A stretch of DNA of 64,000 nt from Acidobacteriota bacterium (GTDB taxonomy: Bacteria; Acidobacteriota; Vicinamibacteria; Vicinamibacterales; JAKQTR01), in contig JAPKZQ010000030.1 in the NCBI GenBank assembly GCA_026393675.1, forward strand, positions 76,575 to 140,574, given 5' to 3'. The notes under the pieces were generated by a model. It was given only the letters and a program-made list of their open reading frames with translations, ran no database searches and had not been told where the DNA came from. Positions 36,966-46,860 of the stretch are shown piece after piece (position 1 is the stretch's first letter; each line of letters starts with the position of its first letter). Made by a program: the position numbers and the translations under genes.

Positions 36966-37024
36966 CGGTTTCATAACCTGCGTACGGCAGCTAGAGCCGG
37001 CCGCAGGAACGGGTCATGAAACCG
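36966..37024. terminator. nested hairpin between convergent operons
   Basis: CGGTTTCAT (36966-36974) pairs with ATGAAACCG (37016-37024); inside it CCTGCG (36977-36982) pairs with CGCAGG (37002-37007), with GCCGGC at the tip. There is no T-tract on either strand, so it may end both the glycan and the hslV-to-surA-like operons with Rho's help, or protect their 3' ends. Confidence 0.5.
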
Positions 37025-37034
37025 GTAGCAGGAT

Positions 37035-37682
37035 TCAGCGGACCGGCAGGTACAATTCGTTCACGTCGGCCCTCCGGCGCAGACGGGCCAGCCAGGCGTC
37101 GATGGCCTGGATGCGGCGACTTTCCTGCAGGCTTTCCTGCACGAGATCCCGGGCTTCCTCCAGCGTGAGCTGTCGGCCGTCTCGGGTGAATCGACCTCTG
37201 TTGGCCGAGTAGTACTGTCGCAGTTCCTCGTCTGTTCCGGGCAGCATCGACTCAAACCGCTGTCTCAGGTATTGCTGCACGCGCACGGTATCGCGCACGA
37301 ACCGCTTCGCGCCATCTTCGTCGAGCCCGAGCGACGCCAGCGCCGAGGCAGCACCCTTTCCGCCGGCGAGCTTCTTGCGAATCTCTGAGAACGCGGGTTC
37401 GACGTGTGCCAGGTCAGGATCCGGCGTTTCGTAACGATTGACCTCGTCGAGCACCAGTTGTCGATCGACGAGCCACTGCATCGCGACGGCCACCGGATCG
37501 CGGGCATCGTGGGTATCGACCAGGCCGAACATGATGGCCGTGCGCGCATCGGACAGGGTGATCACGGATCCGGACACCACCGCGATGACGCGGTCGAGCA
37601 GTTCGCTCGCACGGACGCCCGCGACGCAGACCGCCAAGGCCAGCACAACCGCGAACACGCGCACGCGACGGCTCTTGTCCAT
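37035..37682 (-). CDS. SurA N-terminal-domain-like periplasmic chaperone
   Basis: 215 aa. A signal peptide (VRVFAVVLALAVCVAGVRA) precedes LLDRVIAVVSGSVITLSDA, the hallmark N-terminal segment of SurA-type chaperones. The rest is helical and charged and ends in a segment that corresponds to SurA's C-terminal chaperone helix. No parvulin PPIase domain is present, so this is a reduced SurA-like protein, probably carrying outer-membrane proteins to the assembly machinery. It is 7 bp downstream of the tamA gene and is the last gene of the operon. The ATG at 37682 is used; the ATG at 37787 lies inside tamA. Confidence 0.75.
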   Translation of the reverse strand: MDKSRRVRVFAVVLALAVCVAGVRASELLDRVIAVVSGSVITLSDARTAIMFGLVDTHDARDPVAVAMQWLVDRQLVLDEVNRYETPDPDLAHVEPAFSEIRKKLAGGKGAASALASLGLDEDGAKRFVRDTVRVQQYLRQRFESMLPGTDEELRQYYSANRGRFTRDGRQLTLEEARDLVQESLQESRRIQAIDAWLARLRRRADVNELYLPVR

Positions 37683-37689
37683 CTCTACC

Positions 37690-40626
37690 CTAGAACGCCT
37701 GGCCGATGCTGATGTGCAGCGCCAGACGGCTCTCTGAATAGGTCCCAAACGACTGCAGCGTGCCCAGCTTGAATCCCAGATCCACACGCAGAGGCCCTAC
37801 CGGCGATTTGTACCGGAGGCCGAACCCGGCCGAGGTGCGCAAGTGCGTCACATTGAGGTCGGACACCTGGCTGAACACGTTGCCGACGTCGAGAAACGCC
37901 GCCACGCCCACATCCCTCCACACCGCCATCCGCAATTCGCTGTTCAGCACGACTTCCGCGTGACCGCCTATCGGCACACCGTCCCGGTCGAACGTATCGG
38001 GGCGACCGAGCCGATCGAGCTGGAACCCACGCACCGTCGTGTCGCCGCCGGCGAAGAATCGTTCGTTGGCTGGCAGATCACGCACATTCTCGTACGTCGG
38101 CTGGCCGTCGGAGTTGAGCACGGGTTGGCCGCTGGCGTCGAGCACCTGAACACTGCGGCGAAAACCGGTTCCCAATCCGAGCCGGGCCCCGGCGGCAAAG
38201 ACGATGCGCCGGCTGGTCGGCAGTTGCCGGTACATGAACGCCTGGCCGAACAGTTTCGCAAGCCCCACCTCGGATCCGATCTGCCGCAGCGCCAGGTCCC
38301 CACTGATGCTGACCAGATTCCCCTTGCCGGGATCCAGCCCATCGTCGCGTGTGTCGCGGACCGTGGATGCCGACAGGATCGACAATCGCACCTGTGGGAA
38401 CAGGCGGTCGATCAGTGGTCGGTCGATCGCGTTGATGCGATCGTCGAAGATCTCGTTGCGCTCGAAGGAGTACTGCCCGAGCAGGCTCCAGCCGCTCGCC
38501 AGGCGCCCACCGAGATCGATACGCGCCGAACGGCGCTTGTACCGGAAACTGGTACGACTGCCCTGCTCCAGCACGGCGGAGACCTGCAGGTCGCCGCGGG
38601 TATTGAGGAACCGCGGTTCGCGGTACGAGCCGATGACGCGGTACTCGAGATTGGTCATCGTGATGGTGACCGGGGGCACCAACGGGTTGCTCGCGTCGGT
38701 CGCCCCATGCCGCCTGAAGGACACCCGGCTGAAGAAGTTGACCGATCGGTTCTTGCCCCACAGATTCCGGCGCCCGATCTCGAAGAAGCCGCGGGGCGCG
38801 AATTCGTTGGTTTCGACTCTCTGAAACTCGACACCACCGCCATAGCCCAGCGTCATGGCCGGCGCCTCCTCGACCGTCACCAGCACGTCGCTCAGCTGTT
38901 CCTGTCCATGCTGCAATTCCGAAATCGTGACTCGCCGGAACAGACCGAGCGCCGCGAGCTTGCGCTGACTCTGCCTGACTTTCTCGTCGCCGAGCGGTTC
39001 GCCGGACCGAATCTCAAGCTCCCGCCTGATCGTCGCCTCGCTGACCCGTTGGTTGCCAACCACGAGGATCCGATCGACGATGACTCTCGGCCCCTCCTGA
39101 ATGACAAACCGGATGTGGACGTCAGCAAGGCCATCGGCGGGCGGCGGATCGACGCGCACATGGGCCCGTCTGAAACCCTGATTGAGGTACTCGGTTTCCA
39201 GACGGTCGCGGTCCGCGTCAATGGTGGGCTGGTAGTAGGGCATGCCCTCGCGCTGAGTCAGGATCGCGCGCAGGGCGGACTCGGGCAACTGGTCGCGTCC
39301 TGCAAAACTGATCGCGCGCACGGTCATCAGCGGGCCTTGGTTGATGGCGACCGTGATCGTGACGGCGCGTTCGCCCGCATCCGATCCCGATATGATCGGA
39401 TTGGCGATGATGCTGACGTCGGCATACCCTCGCTGCAAGTACGCCTTCTTCAGAGCCGCCAGGTCCGCATCGAGTTGCTCCTTCACAAACGGCTGACCCC
39501 GAACGATCCTGATGAGTGGCTTCAGCGCGCTCTCCGGCACCCCTTCGGTGCCCGTGATCACCACGTCCTCGGCCACGCGATACAGCGGCCCACGCTTGAC
39601 GTTGAATTCAACTTTCAGCCGATCGTTCGACTCGCTCACCGTGAACGGTGCTGACGCGTCGCGGTACCCGCGGGCCGTCAAGTATTCCTTGATGCGCCCC
39701 TCCGAATCTTCGAGCAGATCCTGTTCGACCGACCCTTCGCGTTCGATCGGCACCAGGTCGGCGCGCACGGCCGGCGGCAGTTCGTCGCCGATGAACACGA
39801 GCGACACGAGCAGGCCACGTGTGACGGCGATCACCACATCCACCGCGTCCCGGTTGCTGTTGATGGTGGGGAGCGAGTCGGCCCTGGCCTGGAAGTAGCC
39901 TGCCCGCCGGAGGGCGGCGGCGTAGGCGTCGAGCCGGCGCTTCAAGGCGGCGGGTTCGTATTCGGATCCTTCCAGGAGATTCAGTTGCTTGCGCAGCGTG
40001 TCCACGACAGCGGCCGGGGACCCGCGGAATTCAAGTGTGCTGATCCGGGCCCTGGATCCTGCCGTGACATCGAAGATCAGATCTCCGGCGCCCGCCTCGA
40101 CATCACCGAGGGGCACCGGACGCACCGCCGCTTGCAGGTACCCCTCGGTCGCGTAGAACTCCTCCAGCGTTCGTGCGATGTCGATGCTGCGACCGACCGG
40201 CGGAGTCGCACCGAACCTGTCGGCGACCAGACCGCGCAAGGCGCTTTCTGGAAGGCCCAGCGAGCCCCGGAAGACGATGCCTCGCAGGTCGCGCAACGGG
40301 AGCAGCACGATATCCACGCGCACGCCGGCTCCATCGGCTGTGGCCTCGACCCGGACGTCGATGTACCGCCGCAGCCCCATGATGTGCTGGATCGTGTCGC
40401 GGACGGCCTTCATCGAGAGCAGATCGCCGCGATGAATCTCGATCAGGCTGATCAGCTGTTCATCCTGAACGATGCGGCCGGCCGAGACGATGCGGAGATC
40501 GGACACGGGGCGGCCCACCCATGACGCCACGTCCTGCGCCACATCCTGCGCGGAGGCCGGCGACGCCAGCGCGACGCAGAGCAGGAGTACGAAGGCTGAG
40601 CCCCATCTGAGGCGGCGCGCCATCAC
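37690..40626 (-). CDS. Omp85-family outer-membrane assembly factor (TamA/BamA-like)
   Basis: 978 aa. Signal peptide (to about ASA|QDV), then about 590 residues containing roughly six or seven POTRA-like repeats, then a 16-strand-type barrel ending in Phe (SIGQAF). The lid-loop motif TTVRGFQ is visible near residue 863. Omp85 proteins insert beta-barrels into the outer membrane; TamA has three POTRAs and BamA five, so this is longer than either. It directly follows a TamB-like gene with a 4 bp overlap, which favours TamA. BamA cannot be excluded because I see no other Omp85 in the window. Confidence 0.88.
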   Translation of the reverse strand: MMARRLRWGSAFVLLLCVALASPASAQDVAQDVASWVGRPVSDLRIVSAGRIVQDEQLISLIEIHRGDLLSMKAVRDTIQHIMGLRRYIDVRVEATADGAGVRVDIVLLPLRDLRGIVFRGSLGLPESALRGLVADRFGATPPVGRSIDIARTLEEFYATEGYLQAAVRPVPLGDVEAGAGDLIFDVTAGSRARISTLEFRGSPAAVVDTLRKQLNLLEGSEYEPAALKRRLDAYAAALRRAGYFQARADSLPTINSNRDAVDVVIAVTRGLLVSLVFIGDELPPAVRADLVPIEREGSVEQDLLEDSEGRIKEYLTARGYRDASAPFTVSESNDRLKVEFNVKRGPLYRVAEDVVITGTEGVPESALKPLIRIVRGQPFVKEQLDADLAALKKAYLQRGYADVSIIANPIISGSDAGERAVTITVAINQGPLMTVRAISFAGRDQLPESALRAILTQREGMPYYQPTIDADRDRLETEYLNQGFRRAHVRVDPPPADGLADVHIRFVIQEGPRVIVDRILVVGNQRVSEATIRRELEIRSGEPLGDEKVRQSQRKLAALGLFRRVTISELQHGQEQLSDVLVTVEEAPAMTLGYGGGVEFQRVETNEFAPRGFFEIGRRNLWGKNRSVNFFSRVSFRRHGATDASNPLVPPVTITMTNLEYRVIGSYREPRFLNTRGDLQVSAVLEQGSRTSFRYKRRSARIDLGGRLASGWSLLGQYSFERNEIFDDRINAIDRPLIDRLFPQVRLSILSASTVRDTRDDGLDPGKGNLVSISGDLALRQIGSEVGLAKLFGQAFMYRQLPTSRRIVFAAGARLGLGTGFRRSVQVLDASGQPVLNSDGQPTYENVRDLPANERFFAGGDTTVRGFQLDRLGRPDTFDRDGVPIGGHAEVVLNSELRMAVWRDVGVAAFLDVGNVFSQVSDLNVTHLRTSAGFGLRYKSPVGPLRVDLGFKLGTLQSFGTYSESRLALHISIGQAF

Positions 40627-43600
40627 CGGAACACCCGGCGCACGCGCACATCAAGCGCGTAGGTCTTGTCTTCGTTCTGGGTGAGAATCCACGACAGCCG
40701 GTCCGACTGATCGTATTCCAACAGGATGATCTGGTCGCGCGCGGTCGACGACAGGCTGCGGGAGTACGTCACGTAGACACGGTCGGAGATGCGTTTGCCA
40801 ATCGTCAGCCGCGCCCCGGCTGAGAAGTGCATCGACTGCTGGGAGGGATCCACCAGCATCGGCGAAATCTGGAACGTATCCACCCCGAACGTCTGCTCGA
40901 CGACTTTCTGGACGTTCGAGGAAATCGGGCTCGCCAGCAACCGGGTCGCCCGCGACACGCCGATCAACGTCTGCTGAGCGGAATTCGGCGATTGCAGGGC
41001 CCGTAGTTCCGCATCCTGCGTCGATCGCGTATCGCCGAATACCAGCGACAGGATGTCAAGTTCGGGCAGCGGCGGATCCGACGACAGTTCGTGGTCGATC
41101 CGTTGCAGGTTGCCGAACACCCTGAGCGTGACGCGGTAGGTCTGCCCTGGCGCCCGCGCCTGGGTCTCGGCCTCGACGTCAAAGTACGGATCAAACTTGC
41201 CGGGATTGACGAAATCGAACGTGCCCCGCGTCACCACGTAGCGGCGGCCCTCAAAAAACACGTCGCCATGTTCGACCTCGGCGCGGCCGAAGACGAGCGG
41301 CCGATCGAGCGTGCCGCGAAGCGTCAAGTCGGCGCTCGATGTAATCCGCGCCGCGTTGTTGTCGATCTCGAGCGACGATTTGGCCAGCAACTTGACATCG
41401 AATCGCAGTGGGAACCCCAGCCCGCCGGATGTCCCGGACGCGGGTGACGCCCCACCGACGGCCAATTCCAGCCCGCCCGCAAGGTCCATGCGTTTCGTAT
41501 ACGAGGCATGACGGACCGTGACGGTGCCGCTGAGCAGGGGGTCGTTGATGCTGCCGCGCAACGCCAGGTCGGCATCGACCAGCGACCGCAGGCCGGCCGG
41601 ATATCGTAACTCCATCGATTCGCCGTTTGCCGTCACATCCAACTGGGATGGCCACAGCCCACGGAGCACGACGCGGCCGGCAAATTTCACGTTTCCCCCA
41701 CCGACCTTCGCCACGACCTCGTCAAACCGGATGCTGTTGTCGGCGAACGTGATTTTGCCGTTGAGGTTCTCGATGGCGTGCGGCAGGAACATGTGCCGAA
41801 GCCGCCCATTGTCGAGAATCGCGCTGCCACCGATCTGGGGGTGATCGATGTCTCCTGTCACATCGGCCGTGAGTGCGACGCGTCCCGATCCCCTGATGTT
41901 CCCGGAGAACAACTGCAGGATGCCAAGATTGGCATCACCCTCGGCGTGGACCCCGACCTGGCCTCGTCCGAGATCAACGGTCCCGGTAATACCGAGTTGT
42001 GTCTGGTCTCCCGTCAGCTTGAACTGGTGGATCCGAACCGTATTCTGATCCACACCGATGTCGATGACGCCATTGTTCCGGAGCGGGTAGTCGAACAGGC
42101 TCAGGTCGATTTTATCGATTGTGGCCCGCGCGACAATGCCGTCGAGTTTCCCGAGCGTGCCGCTGATGTTAACGGTGCCGCTGACAATCGCCTTGGCAAA
42201 CGGCGACAGGTTCGCCGCAAAGAGCCGCGCATAGGGATCGAGTGACGTATCGGTCACGCGCAGCGTGATGTCGCCCGGATAGCTCAAGCTTCGGCGGTTC
42301 ACCGTGCCGACCATCGACGCCGCGAGCCTGGTCGAGCCTGCCTGGAACTCGAAGTTGACGTTGTCCCCGCGCATGCCGATCTTGCCGTTGACTTGGCCGA
42401 TCCCTTCGTCCCCGATGTACAGATCGCGAATGCGGCCCGTGACGTCGAACTCGATGGTGGCGAACACACCGCTTCCGGCGGCCGAGAAGTCGAGCACGCC
42501 CGTCAACGGGGTCTTCGGGAAACTCAGCGCGTCAACTGTCTCGACGGGGATCTGGCGCCCATCCGCGTTAAACGAATACGTGCCGCCCCAGGTGATGTGC
42601 GCGGCGGCACGAATCAGCCCGGTCCCCTTCCGGATCTCGACGCCGTCGAATCGAACGCCCGTGCCTTCAAAGCGCACCGCGGCGGTGGCACTGGCGAGTT
42701 TTTCGCCGTACGCCTCGGCGGACGAAATGTCGACGCGGCCGAAGCCGAAGGGCTCCTTGTACGCGCCATACAGGTGGAATTCGCCCGAGAGCCCTCCCTC
42801 CAGCAGATACTCATCCAGGTCGAACGCATGACGCAGGTCCGGCAGCGGCCATTTGTCGGCCGTAACCCGGGCATTGAACTCCTCGCCACCGTCTGAACGG
42901 GGGAATCCGAGCGAGAAGCGGCCCTCGATGCGCATCTCGGCGTTGCCCTTGCGGAGAATCGCGTCGGCCACGTCGGCATAGGAGTTTTCAACCGTCACGT
43001 GGCCCTGGCCGGTGCCCCACTCGACATCCCAGGCGCGCATCCGCCGGCCAGCCATCGTGCCCTCGATCCGCGGCTTGGACACCGCATTCAGCAGAACGCC
43101 GTCAAATGTCCCCACCCCGCCGACTTCAGTCGGTCTGGTCTTCGAGCCAAACGCCGTCATGATGCCCACCAGCAGGCGATCACTCTCCTGCCAGTCCGAA
43201 CTGGTCACATGGAAAGGGATGATCGAACGCTGGCCGTATGCAGTCCGGCCCTTGAACTCGACGTAGGTCGTACTGCTTGCCAGGTGGCTCGGCGCAAGAT
43301 CGATCCACTCCGGCCCAAACCCATAGTGGATCTCGCCGCCAAACGGCACATGGCCAAGCGGCGGAAACGGATCCCCGTACACATGGGCGAACGAGGGCTC
43401 GGGCAACACGGCCGGAAGGGCCCGGCTCCGCAGCGTCACCCGGGGCGGCGGCTCAATGGTCACATCGCCGAAACCGGTATGAAGGGAATACCCGCCGATC
43501 GGCCACTCCAGCAGGTTCCGGCCCGTCGCGCGACCGGCCAGCCGAAGCCCGTCAAATTCCATGGCGTCGGAAAACTCCGCGAGGTCGACGCCTTCATACG

Positions 43601-44672
43601 TCGCATCGAGCCGGACGGTGCCAGGCGTCTTTCCGCCAAGCGGACTCATCAAGTACGTCAGGGCCATGGACCCGCCGTAGAAGCGCGAACGGGCTTTCGT
43701 CACCTCGAACCGCCACGGCGTCCAGGTTACCGCCCCCTCGATATCGGGAAAGCGGTACCGATTCACGCCCGCTTCGGCACTCCAGAAGTTGCCGGCCACC
43801 TCGTGTCCACCCTTGAACAGGCGGAAGATCCCCTGGAACTGCATCACGCCTGACAACGTGAACTGATCGTGCGCCCAGAAGATTTCCCGAATGCGCGGCA
43901 TCTGGATCGTCGACCGCACCGTGAAACGCATCTCGGGCCAGTGGCCCACGTCGACGATGCCGGTGCACAACGTCTGAGCCCCGGACGTGTTCAGTTCGAT
44001 GCGCTCGAGCAGGATCTTGCCGCCGTCGACCTTGAACCACGTGTTCATCGCCGCCGACATGGGCTCGTACCGGCCGATGGTGATGACGCCCCCCGACGAT
44101 CGCGCGGTCCCGCGGTACCCCACCAGCTTCATCACCGTGATGTCGAGGTTGCGCGCAACCGTACTCCAGTTCCGGTGATCGTCGAAGGTGAACTGGCCCC
44201 GATAGGCGTGCACGTAACTGGCGGACACGCGGATCGGACTGGAGCCACTCCCCGGCGAATCCGACTTGAGTCGCGGCAGGTTGTTGCGATCACCCGGCCA
44301 GGTCTCGACCGCCGCCCGCCAGTCCGAGATCTCGACGCTTTCGACCACCAGCTCGCGGCGCAGGAGCGACCACAGCGGCATCGACACGACGATTTCCCGC
44401 GCCTCGAAAAACGGCGCGTCCTTGGGTGAGAGCCCCTCGATGACGATGTCGTGTACGACGAACCGGCCGCCGAACAGGCGAATCGACAGCGCCCCGATGT
44501 GCATCGGTCGCCGCAGGGCGTTGGTGGCCGCCGATTCGGCCCGCTTGCGCAGCCCCGGCCCGAGCTCGACACTGAGGCTGGTGACGATGCCGGCGGCGAT
44601 GAGAGCAAGCGCGAGCACCGCGGCCCTCTTCGAGTGTCGCAGCACGCCGCGGGCGAGGTCCTTCAGTGTCAT
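40623..44672 (-). CDS. tamB: TamB-like translocation/assembly protein
   Basis: 1349 aa. An N-terminal transmembrane anchor (about 18-34) is followed by a very long beta-rich AsmA/TamB repeat region, and the C-terminal DUF490-type domain contains GRAEVEHGDVFFEGRRYVVTRG and LPELDILSLVFG. The protein spans the periplasm as a hydrophobic groove and works with an Omp85 partner in outer-membrane protein assembly or phospholipid transport. Its stop overlaps the tamA start by 4 bp (ATGA), as in Proteobacteria. It follows the biotin-carrier gene by 13 bp. Confidence 0.92.
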   Translation of the reverse strand: MTLKDLARGVLRHSKRAAVLALALIAAGIVTSLSVELGPGLRKRAESAATNALRRPMHIGALSIRLFGGRFVVHDIVIEGLSPKDAPFFEAREIVVSMPLWSLLRRELVVESVEISDWRAAVETWPGDRNNLPRLKSDSPGSGSSPIRVSASYVHAYRGQFTFDDHRNWSTVARNLDITVMKLVGYRGTARSSGGVITIGRYEPMSAAMNTWFKVDGGKILLERIELNTSGAQTLCTGIVDVGHWPEMRFTVRSTIQMPRIREIFWAHDQFTLSGVMQFQGIFRLFKGGHEVAGNFWSAEAGVNRYRFPDIEGAVTWTPWRFEVTKARSRFYGGSMALTYLMSPLGGKTPGTVRLDATYEGVDLAEFSDAMEFDGLRLAGRATGRNLLEWPIGGYSLHTGFGDVTIEPPPRVTLRSRALPAVLPEPSFAHVYGDPFPPLGHVPFGGEIHYGFGPEWIDLAPSHLASSTTYVEFKGRTAYGQRSIIPFHVTSSDWQESDRLLVGIMTAFGSKTRPTEVGGVGTFDGVLLNAVSKPRIEGTMAGRRMRAWDVEWGTGQGHVTVENSYADVADAILRKGNAEMRIEGRFSLGFPRSDGGEEFNARVTADKWPLPDLRHAFDLDEYLLEGGLSGEFHLYGAYKEPFGFGRVDISSAEAYGEKLASATAAVRFEGTGVRFDGVEIRKGTGLIRAAAHITWGGTYSFNADGRQIPVETVDALSFPKTPLTGVLDFSAAGSGVFATIEFDVTGRIRDLYIGDEGIGQVNGKIGMRGDNVNFEFQAGSTRLAASMVGTVNRRSLSYPGDITLRVTDTSLDPYARLFAANLSPFAKAIVSGTVNISGTLGKLDGIVARATIDKIDLSLFDYPLRNNGVIDIGVDQNTVRIHQFKLTGDQTQLGITGTVDLGRGQVGVHAEGDANLGILQLFSGNIRGSGRVALTADVTGDIDHPQIGGSAILDNGRLRHMFLPHAIENLNGKITFADNSIRFDEVVAKVGGGNVKFAGRVVLRGLWPSQLDVTANGESMELRYPAGLRSLVDADLALRGSINDPLLSGTVTVRHASYTKRMDLAGGLELAVGGASPASGTSGGLGFPLRFDVKLLAKSSLEIDNNAARITSSADLTLRGTLDRPLVFGRAEVEHGDVFFEGRRYVVTRGTFDFVNPGKFDPYFDVEAETQARAPGQTYRVTLRVFGNLQRIDHELSSDPPLPELDILSLVFGDTRSTQDAELRALQSPNSAQQTLIGVSRATRLLASPISSNVQKVVEQTFGVDTFQISPMLVDPSQQSMHFSAGARLTIGKRISDRVYVTYSRSLSSTARDQIILLEYDQSDRLSWILTQNEDKTYALDVRVRRVFR

Positions 44673-44685
44673 GTCCGCACAGGTC

Positions 44686-45201
44686 CTACTCGACGACGAC
44701 GAGCAGGCGGCCGGCCTCGACCGAAGTCCCCTCGGTTATGAACACGTCGACGATGCGACCGTCCTTCGGCGAGCGCAGCTCGTTCTCCATTTTCATGGCC
44801 TCGACCACCACCAGCCCCTGCCGGGCCTTGACCTGGTCGCCTGGCTTCACCAGGACCCGTACGACTTTGCCGGGCATTGGCGCCACGACCTGCTGAGTCC
44901 CGACGGCCTGGGCCGCCTGAACGCCGCGCCCGCCGAACCGGCCCGCGCCACTGAGCCGCCGCACCGTCGTGATCCCGCTCGCCAGATGCACGCTGAGATC
45001 GCCATGGGGTCCCGCGGCTGCCACACCGACCTCGTGGCTGGTGTAGCCGGTTCCCGGGAGTATCAGCGAATAGGTGGCCCCGTCGACAACCGCCGCGTCT
45101 GCCAGCCACGTCTCTCCGTCACTGGTCACGTGATACTGCCCGTCTTTGGTTTCGACGATGACGGTGCGGGTTCGGCCGCCGATGTCGATCTGCAATTCCA
45201 T
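44686..45201 (-). CDS. biotin carboxyl carrier protein subunit
   Basis: 171 aa. The C-terminal biotinyl/lipoyl domain (about 100-171) has the biotin-lysine motif EAMKMEN and a preceding APMPGKV. The first 100 residues are a separate beta-rich region joined by a Gly-rich linker. It carries carboxybiotin between the biotin carboxylase and carboxyltransferase genes just upstream. The ATG at 45201 is chosen because the longer frame reads into the BC gene. Confidence 0.9.
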   Translation of the reverse strand: MELQIDIGGRTRTVIVETKDGQYHVTSDGETWLADAAVVDGATYSLILPGTGYTSHEVGVAAAGPHGDLSVHLASGITTVRRLSGAGRFGGRGVQAAQAVGTQQVVAPMPGKVVRVLVKPGDQVKARQGLVVVEAMKMENELRSPKDGRIVDVFITEGTSVEAGRLLVVVE

Positions 45202-45224
45202 CGCGTGCTCCGGCACGAGTGCGG

Positions 45225-46757
45225 TCAGCGAAGCCCCTGCGCGCGGGCGTGCCGCTTCCAGTGGCTGTCCTGCACCGCAGATGCCGCGGGCGCTTCGGCC
45301 GACATCTTCTGGGTCATGGCATGCACGGCTGCAGCCACGATGGCGAGGTGCTCGTCTTCGGGAGGCACCTCCTGAAACGGCTGCCCGTTGCGACATGCGA
45401 GCGCATGATCAATGAAGGTCGTGTCGAACCGGCCGGCCTGAAAGTCCGGATCGGTCATCAACCACCGGAAGAACGGAATCGTGGTCTTGATGCCGCGCAC
45501 GTCGTATTCGCCGAGCGCCCGTGCCATCCTCGCGATGGCGGTCGGTCGATCGACCGCCCAGGCCGAGAGCTTGGCGATGAGCGGGTCGTAGTAGACCGGC
45601 ACGTCGGCCCCGGCCACCGCCCCGCTGTCGTCACGACGGATGCCTGGCCCTGCCGGCACGCGCAGGGCGGTGACCCGTCCGGGCGACGGCAGGAAGTCGC
45701 GGTCCGGATCCTCCGCGTAGATGCGGCATTCAATCGCATGCCCGTGGGGAACCAACGCCTGCTCAGGATCCAGGTCGAGACGCTCGCCGCGCGCAATGCG
45801 AAGCTGCCAGTGCACCAGATCGGTCAGCGTCACCAGTTCGGTGATCGGGTGTTCGACCTGCAACCGCGTGTTCATCTCGAGGAAGAAGAACTCGCCATTC
45901 TGATCCAGGAGAAACTCGATCGTCCCGGCATTCGTGTAGCCCACGCGTCGCGCGACCGCGGCCGCCGCCGCCGCCAGCGACGCCCGTGTCCCGGGATTCA
46001 CCTGGAGCGACGGCGACTCTTCGACCACTTTCTGATGGCGGCGCTGGATCGAGCACTCCCGCTCCACGAACGGCACGACGGTGCCGTGGTGGTCACCGAG
46101 TAACTGGATCTCGATGTGGCGGGGCCGCATGACACGCCGTTCGATGTAGACGGCCGGATCGCCAAACGCCGACAGCGCCTCTGATCGCGCGGCGCGCAAC
46201 GCGCTGGCCAGTTCGGCCGGGTCGGTCACCGTGCGCATGCCCTTGCCGCCGCCGCCCGACACCGCCTTGATGAGGATGGGATAGCCGACCTCGGCCGCGA
46301 TTCGCGCCACATCGGCCTCGGGCACCTCGGGTCCGAGCGGCTCCTTCGTGCCGGGCACGACCGGCACGCCGGCGGCGATCGCGACCGCGCGCGCCGCGGT
46401 CTTGCTCCCCATCAGATCAATGGCCTCTGGCGTCGGGCCGATGAAGATCAGTCCCGCATCGCGGCAGGCCCGGGCAAAATCCGGATTCTCCGCCAGGAAT
46501 CCGTACCCAGGATGCACGGCGTCGGCCCCCGAACTGCGTGCGACGTCGATGATCTTGTCGATGCACAGGTAACTCTCGCGCGGCGGGTTTGGTCCGATCG
46601 CGTACGCCTGGTCGGCATGGCGCACGTGTTGACTGGTGCGATCGCACTCGGAGTACACGGCCACCGTCTTCAGGCCCATCTCGCGGCAGCCCCGGATGAT
46701 GCGGACGGCGATTTCGCCGCGGTTGGCGATGAGGACTTTGGTCAGCGGTGCAGACAT
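45225..46757 (-). CDS. accC: biotin carboxylase subunit of acyl-CoA carboxylase
   Basis: 510 aa ATP-grasp enzyme that makes carboxybiotin from ATP, bicarbonate and biotin. Motifs: LIANRGEIAVRIIRG at the N-terminus, the glycine-rich ATP loop GGGGKGM, EMNTRLQVEHPITELVT, and the C-terminal subdomain ECRIYAEDP. About 55 residues beyond the usual 450 form a non-conserved Ala-rich tail. It is part of a CT-BC-BCCP set whose acyl-CoA substrate (acetyl- or propionyl-) is not fixed by sequence alone. Confidence 0.93.
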   Translation of the reverse strand: MSAPLTKVLIANRGEIAVRIIRGCREMGLKTVAVYSECDRTSQHVRHADQAYAIGPNPPRESYLCIDKIIDVARSSGADAVHPGYGFLAENPDFARACRDAGLIFIGPTPEAIDLMGSKTAARAVAIAAGVPVVPGTKEPLGPEVPEADVARIAAEVGYPILIKAVSGGGGKGMRTVTDPAELASALRAARSEALSAFGDPAVYIERRVMRPRHIEIQLLGDHHGTVVPFVERECSIQRRHQKVVEESPSLQVNPGTRASLAAAAAAVARRVGYTNAGTIEFLLDQNGEFFFLEMNTRLQVEHPITELVTLTDLVHWQLRIARGERLDLDPEQALVPHGHAIECRIYAEDPDRDFLPSPGRVTALRVPAGPGIRRDDSGAVAGADVPVYYDPLIAKLSAWAVDRPTAIARMARALGEYDVRGIKTTIPFFRWLMTDPDFQAGRFDTTFIDHALACRNGQPFQEVPPEDEHLAIVAAAVHAMTQKMSAEAPAASAVQDSHWKRHARAQGLR

Positions 46758-46826
46758 GCCGTAGTTATTCTAGCCCGAAGCACACGTGAAGGCCTGATTC
46801 CCGTTGGATCGGTCCTTGCGATGGCA

Positions 46827-46860
46827 CAATCACTCCCGGAGTGATTGCTCGGAGTGATTG
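46827..46860. repeat. perfect palindrome plus third arm between CT and BC genes
   Basis: CAATCACTCC (46827-46836), one C, then GGAGTGATTG (46838-46847): a 10 bp perfect inverted repeat. GGAGTGATTG then recurs at 46851-46860, right next to the carboxyltransferase stop. It is in the 103 bp gap of an otherwise tightly packed operon. Confidence 0.7.

Noticed and set aside
36966-37024. integron attC site
   Set aside because: It is an imperfect nested palindrome but lacks the RYYYAAC and GTTRRRY ends.
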